DNA from: Lachnospiraceae bacterium UBA3641
GTDB taxonomy: Bacteria; Bacillota; Clostridia; Lachnospirales; Lachnospiraceae
Reading direction: 5' to 3'
Length of the DNA stretch: 50,838 bases
Assembly (NCBI GenBank): GCA_002373875.1
Contig: DFKQ01000107.1
Coordinates: forward strand, 1 to 50,838
In this document: positions 33,460 through 42,600 of the stretch, piece after piece
How positions within the stretch are numbered: the first letter of the stretch is position 1
How the letters are laid out: every line of letters begins with the position of its first letter
Made by a program: the position numbers and the translations under genes
The notes under the pieces: model-generated
What the model saw: the letters and a program-made list of their open reading frames with translations, nothing else
The model's database searches: none
Told to the model about the DNA's origin: nothing

Positions 33460-34248
33460 TCACTTCCCGATACAGATCGATTCCTCCATCCCGAAATTGG
33501 AGTAATCCTTAGCTATCTTCATAATTGTTCCGTCATCTGCCATCTCCTTAAGGACTGCCTCAACCTCATCACGGAGGGCTGTATTACCCTTAAGGAAACC
33601 GACACCGTACTGCTCACTGGCCAGCTGCTCATCAAGTATCTTATAGCCGTCGCCCTTCTGTGCGATCTGGTAATTGGCAACGCCTATATCAATGGCAATG
33701 GCATCAATGGCACCGGCTTCAAGATCCATAAAGCCCGTATTGTAATCGGCATACTGGGTGAGCTCCCCAAAGGTTCCCGCAAGATCGGCGGCATCACCTT
33801 CCAGGGCGGCAAGGGCCGATGAATCCTTCTGGACGCCCACCTTCTTACCGCTCAGATCGGCAAGAGCGTTTATGCCCGAATCATTCTTTACAACGAATAC
33901 CTGGGAATTGTCAACGTAAGGAATGGTCCACTCGTAGGCATCCTCTCTGCCCTGAATGGTAAAACCGTTCCAGATACAATCAATGGAACCTGATGATAAT
34001 TCCATATCCTTGGCATCCCAGTCGATAGGCTGCTTCTTAAGCTCCCACCCCTTGCGGTTGCACACTTCCTGCGCAAGATCAAGGTCAAAGCCCACATATT
34101 CACCCTTGTCATCCATGTAACCGTAGGGCGGGAATTCCGCATCGAATCCAACGGTAAAGGTCTTGTCTGACTTACCCTTGCCGCCGCAGCCTGCAAGCAC
34201 CGTAAAGGCAGTGATCGCAAGGATCATCGTCAATATTCTCTTCCTCAT
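33460..34248 (-). CDS. Polar amino-acid ABC transporter, substrate-binding lipoprotein
   Basis: A 262-aa solute-binding protein of family 3. The signal peptide ends VLAGC (Cys about residue 20). The mature part starts FTVGFDAEFPPYGYMDDKGEYVGFDLDLAQEVC, the family-3 signature, and contains ELSSGSIDCIWNGFTI and VGVQKDSSALAAL. The ligand is probably a polar amino acid or cystine, not readable from sequence. AGGAGGA precedes the ATG. It is the first gene of the operon; a promoter and a perfect palindrome lie upstream. Confidence 0.95.
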   Translation of the reverse strand: MRKRILTMILAITAFTVLAGCGGKGKSDKTFTVGFDAEFPPYGYMDDKGEYVGFDLDLAQEVCNRKGWELKKQPIDWDAKDMELSSGSIDCIWNGFTIQGREDAYEWTIPYVDNSQVFVVKNDSGINALADLSGKKVGVQKDSSALAALEGDAADLAGTFGELTQYADYNTGFMDLEAGAIDAIAIDIGVANYQIAQKGDGYKILDEQLASEQYGVGFLKGNTALRDEVEAVLKEMADDGTIMKIAKDYSNFGMEESICIGK

Positions 34249-34298
34249 AATATCCTCCTCTTAATTCACTTTACTCTGCCATTTTTACACAGCATCAA

Positions 34299-34312
34299 TT
34301 TACTATAGTAAA
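34299..34312. promoter_or_regulatory. Perfect palindrome TTTACTATAGTAAA, candidate operator of the ABC importer
   Basis: A 14-bp perfect palindrome located about 10-20 bases downstream of the predicted transcription start of the amino-acid importer operon, a typical repressor position. The regulator is unknown. Confidence 0.55.
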
Positions 34313-34325
34313 AACAACACCTTGG

Positions 34326-34354
34326 ATTCTACCATACATCACGAAACGAAACAA
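34326..34354 (-). promoter_or_regulatory. Putative promoter of the amino-acid importer operon
   Basis: On the minus strand TTGTTT (34349-34354), a 17-base spacer and TAGAAT (34326-34331). Only the -10 is close to consensus. It overlaps the space after surE. Confidence 0.5.
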
Positions 34355-34361
34355 GGTATCT

Positions 34362-35078
34362 TCAGCCTACATTATTTATTATACCTATTGAAATATGATT
34401 CTCCATGAGGGCCCTGAAATCGGTGTCTTCTTCACACTCCTCGTTATGCTCACCCTCCACCATGTACCTTATCCCGCCGTCCTCAAGCTTCTCAATCACA
34501 TTATAGTGGTCCTTAAAGACGGAGCATCCGGATGTCCTGCAGTTCCTTCTGATGCCCCTGAAATCACTGATGCTGCAGCCCGGGAAGTTGACATTGATCA
34601 CCTGATTGCCTAAAACCTTCATCTCAAGGCATTCCTTAAGTACCTCCTTAAGGTAAGCATCCGTCACTTCCCTCGGAGCCCCGAACTTCTCGGACAGGGC
34701 TATGGACAAAAAGCCCTGAAATGCTCCCTCGAAGGCCGCGCCTACCGTAGCCGAGTACTGAAGGTCCGTCCCCATATTGAAGCCGTCATTTATCCCCGAC
34801 AAAACCACGTCCGGCTTATAGGGCATCACACCGAGACTCCCGACCCTTACGCAGTCGGCCGGCATCCCGGAGCAGGAATAAGCCCTGACGCCCTTAACGG
34901 GAAAGTCATGGGGATATACATCTACTGGCTCCCTTATGGTTATGGAATGGGATGCCGCACTCCTCTGCCGGATGGGAGCAATGACCCACACCTCCCCGAA
35001 ATCCTCAGCTGCAAAAGCCAGCCTTACTATCCCTTCCGAATCGATCCCGTCGTCATTTGTAATAAGAATTTTTCTCAT
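34362..35078 (-). CDS. surE: 5'-nucleotidase SurE
   Basis: A 238-aa metal-dependent phosphatase acting on nucleoside monophosphates; family members also degrade short-chain polyphosphate. The N-terminal ILITNDDGIDSEGI carries the metal-binding Asp pair. The conserved APIRQRSAASHSIT loop and the GINDGFNMG segment with the metal-binding Asn are intact. It begins 46 bases after the last Pel-operon gene on the same strand, with no terminator seen, so it may be co-transcribed with it. Given the VTC-domain gene in that operon, the exopolyphosphatase activity of the family is worth noting but is only an inference. Confidence 0.95.
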   Translation of the reverse strand: MRKILITNDDGIDSEGIVRLAFAAEDFGEVWVIAPIRQRSAASHSITIREPVDVYPHDFPVKGVRAYSCSGMPADCVRVGSLGVMPYKPDVVLSGINDGFNMGTDLQYSATVGAAFEGAFQGFLSIALSEKFGAPREVTDAYLKEVLKECLEMKVLGNQVINVNFPGCSISDFRGIRRNCRTSGCSVFKDHYNVIEKLEDGGIRYMVEGEHNEECEEDTDFRALMENHISIGIINNVG

Positions 35079-35124
35079 GTTTATAAACTCCGCTTACTGC
35101 TATTGTTTTCAACTCCTTAAGCTG

Positions 35125-36540
35125 TTATTGTCCGACATAGTGGCACAATATCTGCACATCATCTATATACTCATCCTCGCCGCCAAAGTCAATGGCCAGC
35201 TTAACATTTTCCTCACCAGTGTAATCGGTGATCTCCACACCAATATAGAATTCCTCCCTAAGCTCCTGACTGGCCGGTATCCTTACTGAGGTATTAAGCT
35301 CTCCATCAGTTTTAAGCTCCTTAAGATCGATATCAAGCCCCTTCCAGAACACCTCCTTCTTCGTCCCGTCATATACGTGAACATTTACGGGCCAGTCAAA
35401 AAAGAAACCCGCATTACCGGCATTTCTGAAGGTAAGGTTAAGCACGATATCATTGGTGGAGTAATCGTATTCCGTTTTAAGACTCGATACATAGATCCTG
35501 TAGCCGGTCCTCCGGATGACAGACATTGCAGGCAGGGCGAACTCCTCCTTGGAAAAATCGGGAACCTTGGGACCGATAAAGGTCATGCTCGAGTCCGTTA
35601 CCTGCGAAAGGGTCTCGCTCATACCCTCCGTAAGCAGGTATTCCATGGGTTCATCGGATGTGAACTCACCCCCTATGGGCCTTGACTTCATAAGGTCCCC
35701 GGCCGGTGCCAGCACAAGAGTTCCGTCCCCGGTTTCCTGTTCTCCGCCCTTATCTATCCATGCAAGCCACTCTTCAGTACCCGGCTTCGAACCCACCATA
35801 TCATTATAGAAGCCCATGTTTCCCTTTACGGCCACCTCATAATTACGCCTCATAAGAAGCCTTGAATTGATAAATTCATCGGAATACCATCCGGCGTAGG
35901 TTTCGCATACCTGCGGGGATGGCATAAGGGATATGCCGTCATTATCCGTTGCATGCCATTCACCCCAGTGTCCCAGGCTTCCCAGTTCGACAAAGGCAAC
36001 AAAATGGTCCCTGTTGCAGTAATCGGCCAGGGCCTTAAGCGCCCTTTGGTGACTCTCCATAAATACGCTGTCCGAGTAGTCGGGGCTGTAGCCCTTGCCG
36101 AGCTCCGTATCGTAATGGGTACCGTTACCTGTCTTGTCATAGAGCCAGCCCGGTATATCCATGACATGGTCTTCATTCCCCGGTACATCGCACATGAAGC
36201 GCAACACCGCATGCTTGCGGGCATTCTTGTATTTTACTATATGACACCTCTTCTCCAGGGCTGCGATATCGTATACTCCCTCCCTTGGCTCCCACTGGGC
36301 CCAGGTTAAGGGTATATAAACAAGAGAACTCTCCTCGCACAGCTTAACATTCCTTGCATCGGGAGCATAGCCCATAAGGGGATTATCGGCAAGGGTCAGA
36401 TCTGGAGCGAATTCAAGCTCCAGATTCATGTCCGATCTTGTTTTTATATATCCTATAAGAGTCCCTATCGCCACAGCCATCACAATCAGAAGAATATACT
36501 GGATCAGTATGCTTCTTTTCTTATCCATTGTACTCCCCAT
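35125..36540 (-). CDS. DUF4874/DUF4832 secreted or membrane-tethered protein
   Basis: A 471-aa protein with an N-terminal anchor helix (SILIQYILLIVMAVAIGTLI). Residues about 50-290 resemble the TIM-barrel-like DUF4874 region (NPLMGYAP, LVYIPLTWAQWEPREGVYD, FVAFVELGSLGHWGEWH), which has a glycoside-hydrolase look with Glu and His-rich loops. The C-terminal 170 residues form a beta-sandwich like DUF4832 (LNLTFRNAGNAGFFFDWPV). It ends the Pel-like operon, starting 20 bases inside the DUF4956 gene. It could supply the polysaccharide hydrolase function carried by the N-terminal part of PelA in Pseudomonas. This role is inference. Confidence 0.75.
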   Translation of the reverse strand: MGSTMDKKRSILIQYILLIVMAVAIGTLIGYIKTRSDMNLELEFAPDLTLADNPLMGYAPDARNVKLCEESSLVYIPLTWAQWEPREGVYDIAALEKRCHIVKYKNARKHAVLRFMCDVPGNEDHVMDIPGWLYDKTGNGTHYDTELGKGYSPDYSDSVFMESHQRALKALADYCNRDHFVAFVELGSLGHWGEWHATDNDGISLMPSPQVCETYAGWYSDEFINSRLLMRRNYEVAVKGNMGFYNDMVGSKPGTEEWLAWIDKGGEQETGDGTLVLAPAGDLMKSRPIGGEFTSDEPMEYLLTEGMSETLSQVTDSSMTFIGPKVPDFSKEEFALPAMSVIRRTGYRIYVSSLKTEYDYSTNDIVLNLTFRNAGNAGFFFDWPVNVHVYDGTKKEVFWKGLDIDLKELKTDGELNTSVRIPASQELREEFYIGVEITDYTGEENVKLAIDFGGEDEYIDDVQILCHYVGQ

Positions 36541-37204
36541 TGTACTGTATCAGGTTAACATCCTCAACACCTTCCAGGGCATCGATCCTTGAAACAAAGG
36601 CTGAATTGTCCTGCCTTGCCGCCAGCTGGAGGGTCATCTCCGTCCGTCCTTTTCTTACGCTCTTCTGCCTTATCTCGTATTTACGGTTGCCAAGGCTTCT
36701 TAATATTTCCGCCTCGGTGTCCTCTCCCGTGAAATGCACGACCATCATATAGACAGCCCCCTTCTTCTTCCGCCTGTCGTATATATAGACAATAAGGGTC
36801 ATGACCACCATGGTAAGGACGGCAAGCGGGTATATGGAGGCGGCCACTATTATCCCTATGGATATGGACCAGAAGATATACAGAAGATCCATGGGATCCT
36901 TTATGGCGGTCCTGTATCGCACGATGGACAGGGCACCTACCATACCAAGGGATATCACTATGTTGGAGCTTATCGCCAGGGTCAGGGCGCAGGTCAGCAC
37001 GGTCATACCCACAAGGGTTATGGCAAAGGACGAGGAATAGACCACTCCCGAATAGAATCTCCTGTAGATAAGGTAGATAAGAAAGCCGAAGACGATAGCC
37101 ACCGCCATTGCAATAAGGGCCTTAATGATAAAGTCCGCTGTAATGCCGTTTCCCGCGCTGAAGGATTCCAGCACCGATTTCTTAAAATAATCATTTGTGT
37201 TCAT
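36521..37204 (-). CDS. DUF4956 membrane protein
   Basis: A 227-aa protein with about four helices (residues 25-45, 57-80, 88-105 and 110-150) and a cytoplasmic ferredoxin-like C-terminal domain. GMVGALSIVRYRTAIKDPMDLLYIFWSI is the DUF4956 hallmark. The family is often found beside VTC-domain polyphosphate polymerases and CotH-type proteins, as here, but its activity is not known. It overlaps the VTC gene by four bases and the DUF4832 gene by 20 bases, so all are translationally coupled. Confidence 0.85.
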   Translation of the reverse strand: MNTNDYFKKSVLESFSAGNGITADFIIKALIAMAVAIVFGFLIYLIYRRFYSGVVYSSSFAITLVGMTVLTCALTLAISSNIVISLGMVGALSIVRYRTAIKDPMDLLYIFWSISIGIIVAASIYPLAVLTMVVMTLIVYIYDRRKKKGAVYMMVVHFTGEDTEAEILRSLGNRKYEIRQKSVRKGRTEMTLQLAARQDNSAFVSRIDALEGVEDVNLIQYNGEYNG

Positions 37205-37926
37205 AAAAGGGTTCCTCCATTCTGTCCTGTCAGATAACCGGCTGCTTCAAAGCATGCCACATATTTTGAAAAGGCAACATATTCCCTGCTGCCGGGCCTT
37301 ATGCAGTCCCTGACCTTATCAGACAGATACTGCGTGTACTTAACCTCCATAACCTGTATTCCCTCTGAGATGGCTGGAAGCGATGAAAGGGCCCTGTCAA
37401 ATATATCGTATCCCCCAACGGATGCCGCAATATAAGAATCAAATGTTATCCTTACATTCCCCTCCTCAGCTATGAAGGGAAGCCGGTCGTAGTCAACAAT
37501 GACCCGGGGCCTTAATATATTGCAGTTAAGCTCTGTATAGAATTCCTTACACAGGTTTTCCTCCTTCTTAAGGAGAAAGTCGTACCTGCCCTCCATTATC
37601 ATGTCATATTCATCCCTTGTGATAAGGGCAGCTTCCTTGTATATATAATTACCCCTTTTCAGCTTTCTTTCAAGGGCGATCCTTTTATCGTCAAGATCGT
37701 ATATCCTTATCCGCCACTTCTTTCTTGCATACACTCCCATTATCTTCTGCTCATAGGCGGAATTATTTATATCATCAAAATACAGGCTGCGGATCATGTA
37801 GCCGTTTCCTCCCGCATGGGGGTCGGTATTCATGAAATACGAAAGCCGGCTTTTTAACATATCCGCCTCCGGATCAGAGATCACATACTTAAGTTCATTT
37901 CTGAATACTTTTTTATTTTCCGGCAT
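37201..37926 (-). CDS. VTC-domain polyphosphate-polymerase homologue
   Basis: A 241-aa soluble enzyme-like protein of the tunnel-fold VTC/CYTH group. The start at 37926 (MPENKKVFRNELKYV) has AGGAG ten bases upstream, and the domain begins immediately; the longer frame from 37980 is rejected. Residues aligned to yeast Vtc4 catalytic positions appear conserved: Lys in ELKY, RSLYFDD, Arg pair in RIRIY, Lys residues in ERKLKRG, Arg in RITFD and Glu/Lys in MEVKY. VTC proteins make polyphosphate from ATP, so activity is plausible. It lies between a CotH gene and DUF4956 in the Pel-like operon. Confidence 0.85.
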   Translation of the reverse strand: MPENKKVFRNELKYVISDPEADMLKSRLSYFMNTDPHAGGNGYMIRSLYFDDINNSAYEQKIMGVYARKKWRIRIYDLDDKRIALERKLKRGNYIYKEAALITRDEYDMIMEGRYDFLLKKEENLCKEFYTELNCNILRPRVIVDYDRLPFIAEEGNVRITFDSYIAASVGGYDIFDRALSSLPAISEGIQVMEVKYTQYLSDKVRDCIRPGSREYVAFSKYVACFEAAGYLTGQNGGTLL

Positions 37927-37933
37927 AATGGGG

Positions 37934-39682
37934 TTACTCCTCATAAACAGACTGCTTAACCGTTCCGTCCTCAAAAACATAGAAGCACATTACACCGTGC
38001 ACCCTTGTTTTCAGCTCCGTGTTGTAGAACTCGTAGGCCTCCTGGGCCACCCCATCGGGGGACACGGCTCTCACCCTTAAGAAATACTGGCCGGGCTTTA
38101 AATCCCCTGCATCATACCGGGTCGTATTAAGTCCCTTTTCCGAAATAATGGTATGTGTAAAATCCCATGAATCGGACAGATCTATATCGTAGGTAACGTC
38201 CCTTTCGGGAAGGAAGGACTCATCCCATGTAAGCTTCACACCTGTGCCCTCTCTCTCAGGCTCCCGTATATGGAAGGGCCAGGGCGTATCCATGGTGTCA
38301 TAATAGGCGTAGAAATTCCTGTCCATCTGGGTCTTAAGCATCTCAACCAGAGCATCGTGATCACTCTTAGAAACCCTTGCAAAGGTCATGTCGGGCAGGG
38401 TGTATAAATAAGGCTTGATCGTCAGCGCAAGATCTCTTGCCTTTCTCACCACATTTTCACCGGACAGACAGGTTTCATGGAGTAAGCTTATCCTCTCACT
38501 CAGCTCGTTTAAGCAGGATTTCGACCGTATGATCCTTCCAAAGAGCTTCGAATCGGTATAGAGGTATATCCCCCTCTCCCATCCGTCCAAATAGGAGGGA
38601 TCCCTAAGATGCTCGTAATCGCTGCGCAGGGCCCCGTCCATATCCCAGGGGATCACATAGAACTTCTCGGTTCCCGTGGGCGAATACAGGTAGAAATTCT
38701 CCGTATCCGTATCCTTGTTGTCAAGAAGGATATTAAAGGCCATATAGTTGTACAGGCTGTCCTTGTCGAAGTATCTTTCGACGACCTCCTCTATGGACAG
38801 GGAATCGTCGGCAAGGGCATCGAGCATGTTTATAAGCTTGGTGTAATCATCGCTCCCCTTGGCCTTAAGCAGCTTCTCGAACTTCTCCCTGTCATAGGAG
38901 GGGTCCGTAGGCTGCTTGATAACATCCGGATGCCTGTCAAAATCAAACTCCTCAGCCCCGTAAAGCTCACCCGAGCTGTCAAGGCTTCTGTTTGTCAGAT
39001 ACCGGTTGTTTATGGTCTCGGTCATGGTATATAAACCATAGTCAACAAAAAGAGCATCACTGCCTTCACTCTCATCCCTCACGTAAAGATGGACAAAGCC
39101 CGTTCTTACGGACATAAATCCGTCAGTCCCCGCTATAAGGTCAAAAGAGAGCTTATTGGTAAACCTGAAGGGATCGGAGAAGCTCTTGTTCAGTATGAAG
39201 TTCTTCATACCGTATACGTTACCGCTGCCCTGGTCTATTTTTATCCTGTAATTCTTCTGCTGCCTTTCCGAGGCCCGCTTCCCGGACAGCCTTACCGTAG
39301 CATTGTTGGACATCATGTCAAATCCGAAGCTTCCGGACGTGGGCCCCTCTTCCGACCCAAACTGGACCAGGGCCTTGCATTCGTATATATCGGTATCATT
39401 CGACTCGTACCATGACAGGTCATGGGAATTGATCTCCTGCCAGGTGTGGTCACCCTCTGCCATTCCCCTGCCGACCGTAAGATACAGAACCTGGGTAAGG
39501 GGCATGAAGGAATACAGGGATTCCTTGTCCTTAACCACTAAGGAATCCTTCTTATCAGCCTTCCTGTAGGAATCCTTCTCCGGCTCCCCGGATGTCACAT
39601 AGCACCCGGTCAGCATGCTAAGGCACAAAAGAGCTGCCACTGCTTTGAAATATATGGTTTTCTTTTTAAACATGGTTACCAT
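37934..39682 (-). CDS. CotH-type kinase lipoprotein
   Basis: A 582-aa protein with a lipoprotein signal ending MLTGC and an extracellular CotH domain. CotH is an atypical protein kinase fold first described for the Bacillus spore coat. Visible core segments are the ATP-site style stretch (RASERQQKNYRIKI), KNFILNKSFSDPFR, DKDTDTENFYLYSP and PWDMDGAL, the last two carrying likely catalytic/metal Asn and Asp residues. The last 100 residues are fibronectin-like. It starts two bases after the PelG-CotH stop and is a close paralogue of that C-terminal half, with an identical 15-bp stop/ribosome-site junction after both. Confidence 0.88.
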   Translation of the reverse strand: MVTMFKKKTIYFKAVAALLCLSMLTGCYVTSGEPEKDSYRKADKKDSLVVKDKESLYSFMPLTQVLYLTVGRGMAEGDHTWQEINSHDLSWYESNDTDIYECKALVQFGSEEGPTSGSFGFDMMSNNATVRLSGKRASERQQKNYRIKIDQGSGNVYGMKNFILNKSFSDPFRFTNKLSFDLIAGTDGFMSVRTGFVHLYVRDESEGSDALFVDYGLYTMTETINNRYLTNRSLDSSGELYGAEEFDFDRHPDVIKQPTDPSYDREKFEKLLKAKGSDDYTKLINMLDALADDSLSIEEVVERYFDKDSLYNYMAFNILLDNKDTDTENFYLYSPTGTEKFYVIPWDMDGALRSDYEHLRDPSYLDGWERGIYLYTDSKLFGRIIRSKSCLNELSERISLLHETCLSGENVVRKARDLALTIKPYLYTLPDMTFARVSKSDHDALVEMLKTQMDRNFYAYYDTMDTPWPFHIREPEREGTGVKLTWDESFLPERDVTYDIDLSDSWDFTHTIISEKGLNTTRYDAGDLKPGQYFLRVRAVSPDGVAQEAYEFYNTELKTRVHGVMCFYVFEDGTVKQSVYEE

Positions 39683-39684
39683 GG

Positions 39685-42600
39685 TTACTCCTCATAATAA
39701 ATATCCACCGACATATCTGTGTTAAGCTTAAAACCGTAGCAGCCGTACTTCTTCCCGTAATCGTCGATCGAGAAATAGTCGAAACAGTCCGTCGTATATC
39801 CCGAGGCGTTCGTGGCCCTGACCTTAAGATAATAGATACCAGGGTCCGGCACATCAACGGAAGCAAGCGGAGTAAGCAGGTCCTCTCCCCGGCTTACCAC
39901 ATCGGTAAAGTCGTAATCCCTTGCAAGTATATAATCATAAGTCACATCCTCCTCGTTTATGTCATAGGATATGCCCCAGCTTAAGATAAGCTTGTCCGTT
40001 TCCTTGTGAACCCTGGGAAGATCCACATAAAAGGGCCAGGGATTTCTCATGCTCTCAAGGAAATACTTATAATTCTCATCTATCTCCGCTCCCAGATCAT
40101 CCGTCATCTTATCATAAAGCTCCATATCCTCAAGCTGCAGATGGTTAACATCCGGAGCCCTGTAAAGATACTGCTCCATCATGTCCCTGTAGGACCTTAC
40201 CTTCTCACCCACAATTTCGGGCGTGACATAATTTTTGTACAGATCATCCACAGCCGCCTCGAGCATATCCCTGTACCTTTCCTCCTTCATCATCCTGTTA
40301 ATAAGGGTGACCACAAGGAACTGGGTCATGCCCCTTTCCCAGGAGAGTCCGTCACTGTAATTCTCCCACCTGTTGAAGCCGTTCTTAAAGGAAACATCCA
40401 TGTCCCAGCATATCATATAGAATCTCTGCGAGTTAAGAGGGCTGTAGAGATACATATTACGGGCCCCCACATCATAATTACCCACCAGAATGTTAAAGGC
40501 CATGAAGTAGCAGATGTTCTCGGCATCAAAATGCTCTTCCACTATCGTTTCTATGGGAATGGTATAGTTATGGAGCTCATTTATCACGTTCTGGAGCTTA
40601 GACGGATCCTCATTACCCTTTATCTCAAGATAATCCTCAAAGGCTCCCTTGGAGAACTCGGGATCGTCAAGGGGCCTCATGACCTCTTCATATTTATTCC
40701 ATTCGAAAAAGGATACCTTGTATAGATGACCGTTCTCATCGAGCCCGTGACTCTTAAGATAGGTCCTGTTCACCTGCTCCACCATGGTAAAGAGTCCGTA
40801 ATCGACATAGCCGTCGACAACCTCGGGCACTGCCTCCCATTCTTCCCTTTCCTCCTCTTCATCTCCCGATGCCGTATCATCCTTAACATAGAGGTGGACA
40901 AACCTTGTTCTGCCTCCCACAAGCTGGGGAATCGGTTCAAGGAGGTCGTAGCAGAGCTTATTTAAGAACCGGTAGGGCTCGGTCCTGTGCTTGTTAAGAT
41001 TCAGGGTTCTCATCCCGTGGAACCTCTCCTTACCGTCCTTGATCCTTATCTTGTAATTCTTCTGGTCGGCCCTTGTTGATGTCTGGCCCCTTATCTGCAC
41101 GGAAACGTTCGGAGTCACCTCATCATAGCCATAGTCACCCGGCTTAAGCCCCTCCCCCGTCTCGTCTATCTTAAGGAGTCCCTCGGCCTTGTAGCGGTCA
41201 ACTCCCATTTTCTTATAGTCCTCATCCGAATAGGTGTTTATTTCCTTCCATGTATGATCGGAGCCGTCAGCCTTATTGCCCGGGCTTACCGTCAGATACA
41301 TGGTTGTCACCTTATTATCATCCCATGTATCGTACAGTTCATTGTTCTCCGAAATATTAACCTCGCCCTTATCCGCCTTTTTGGCTTTAATGACAGTGGG
41401 CTTGTCAGGAGCCCTGACCTCGTCTGCCTTAGCCTGACCCCTGTCGTTACTGTCATTAAGGCTTCCCGCATCATGGGCCTTACAGCCCTCAAGTCCCGAC
41501 AGACCGAGGGCAGCTATCAGCAAAAGGGCAAGCAGGCGCTTTAACAGGGCATGCTTTAAAACAAAACGCCTAAGCGTAACAAACAATCCCTTCTGCGTGT
41601 CCGGCACAAGGCTCTGTCTTGAAAGGAGAAAGTAAGGAAGCCTGCCGGTATACCAGTTAAGCCTTATAAGAGCTATGAAAAAGAAGGCAATGGTACCCGC
41701 GAAGAATCCGACTCCGAAATATTTACTGTCCCCCTTAAGTATCTGCCAGAGCGTCGATACCGTACTAAGGAGAGCGAAGGCACCGCTTCCCATAAGGGCT
41801 CCGGTGTAATCCTCGAAATAAAGGGCAATGAGCATGAGGGAATTGGCTATGGCGTAGGATCCGTAACCGACACACAAAAACCGGAATATGGCCATCGACA
41901 GCGATGATATTCCCGGAATAAGATAATTGATAACGGTCGGCCCCACCACAACGTAAAGAATGGTGGTGAATATCTGCTTGCAGGCAAGATATACAAGCTC
42001 CCTCCTTAACATGTCAAGCATTTCCTTACCGGCAAGCTTAATGTCACCTATGGCCCCCCTGTCCCCGAAGAGGCCGTAATAATTGGAATACTTGGGATAG
42101 AAATTAACCTCCACCGAAACCACAAAGCTTACGGTGGTTATAAGCAGGGATGTAAAGGCTATGAGGGCGGGAACATCATATTCGGGAGCCCCGTAAAAAA
42201 GCCCTTCAACCTGAACCCTTAAGGGTCCGAAATACATGATCACGATATGGGAAAAAAGCCCGATACCCATAAGTCCTCCTGAAAGGGCAAGGGATGGGTA
42301 TTTGTCAAACCACAGAAGAAAGGAATAGATACTCCCTTCACTCTCGGGGAAGTAATCAAGCATGAGCTTATACTGTCTTACCGCCAGTATGGTATAGCCC
42401 AGTATGACACACAAAAGGCAGGTCTCAAGGCTTATAAGCCCTGCCACCACCAGTATGAGAGCCACCAGAAAGCCTGCCATAAGGGAGAGGGCAAAGGAAA
42501 GGACTATGGCCTGGAAGTCCTTAAGCGCCGTCATATATATCATTTCCGTCCATACGACTATAAGGATCATGGCAAGCCACAGGCATAACACACCCCGGAT

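Noticed and set aside
37927..37980. Longer start of the VTC gene
   Set aside because: The extension lies inside the CotH coding end; ATG 37926 has AGGAG upstream and begins right at the domain.
41480..41590. Separate start for a CotH lipoprotein inside the PelG fusion
   Set aside because: Only a TTG with a badly spaced AAGGGA is available; no ATG or GTG precedes the hydrophobic segment.
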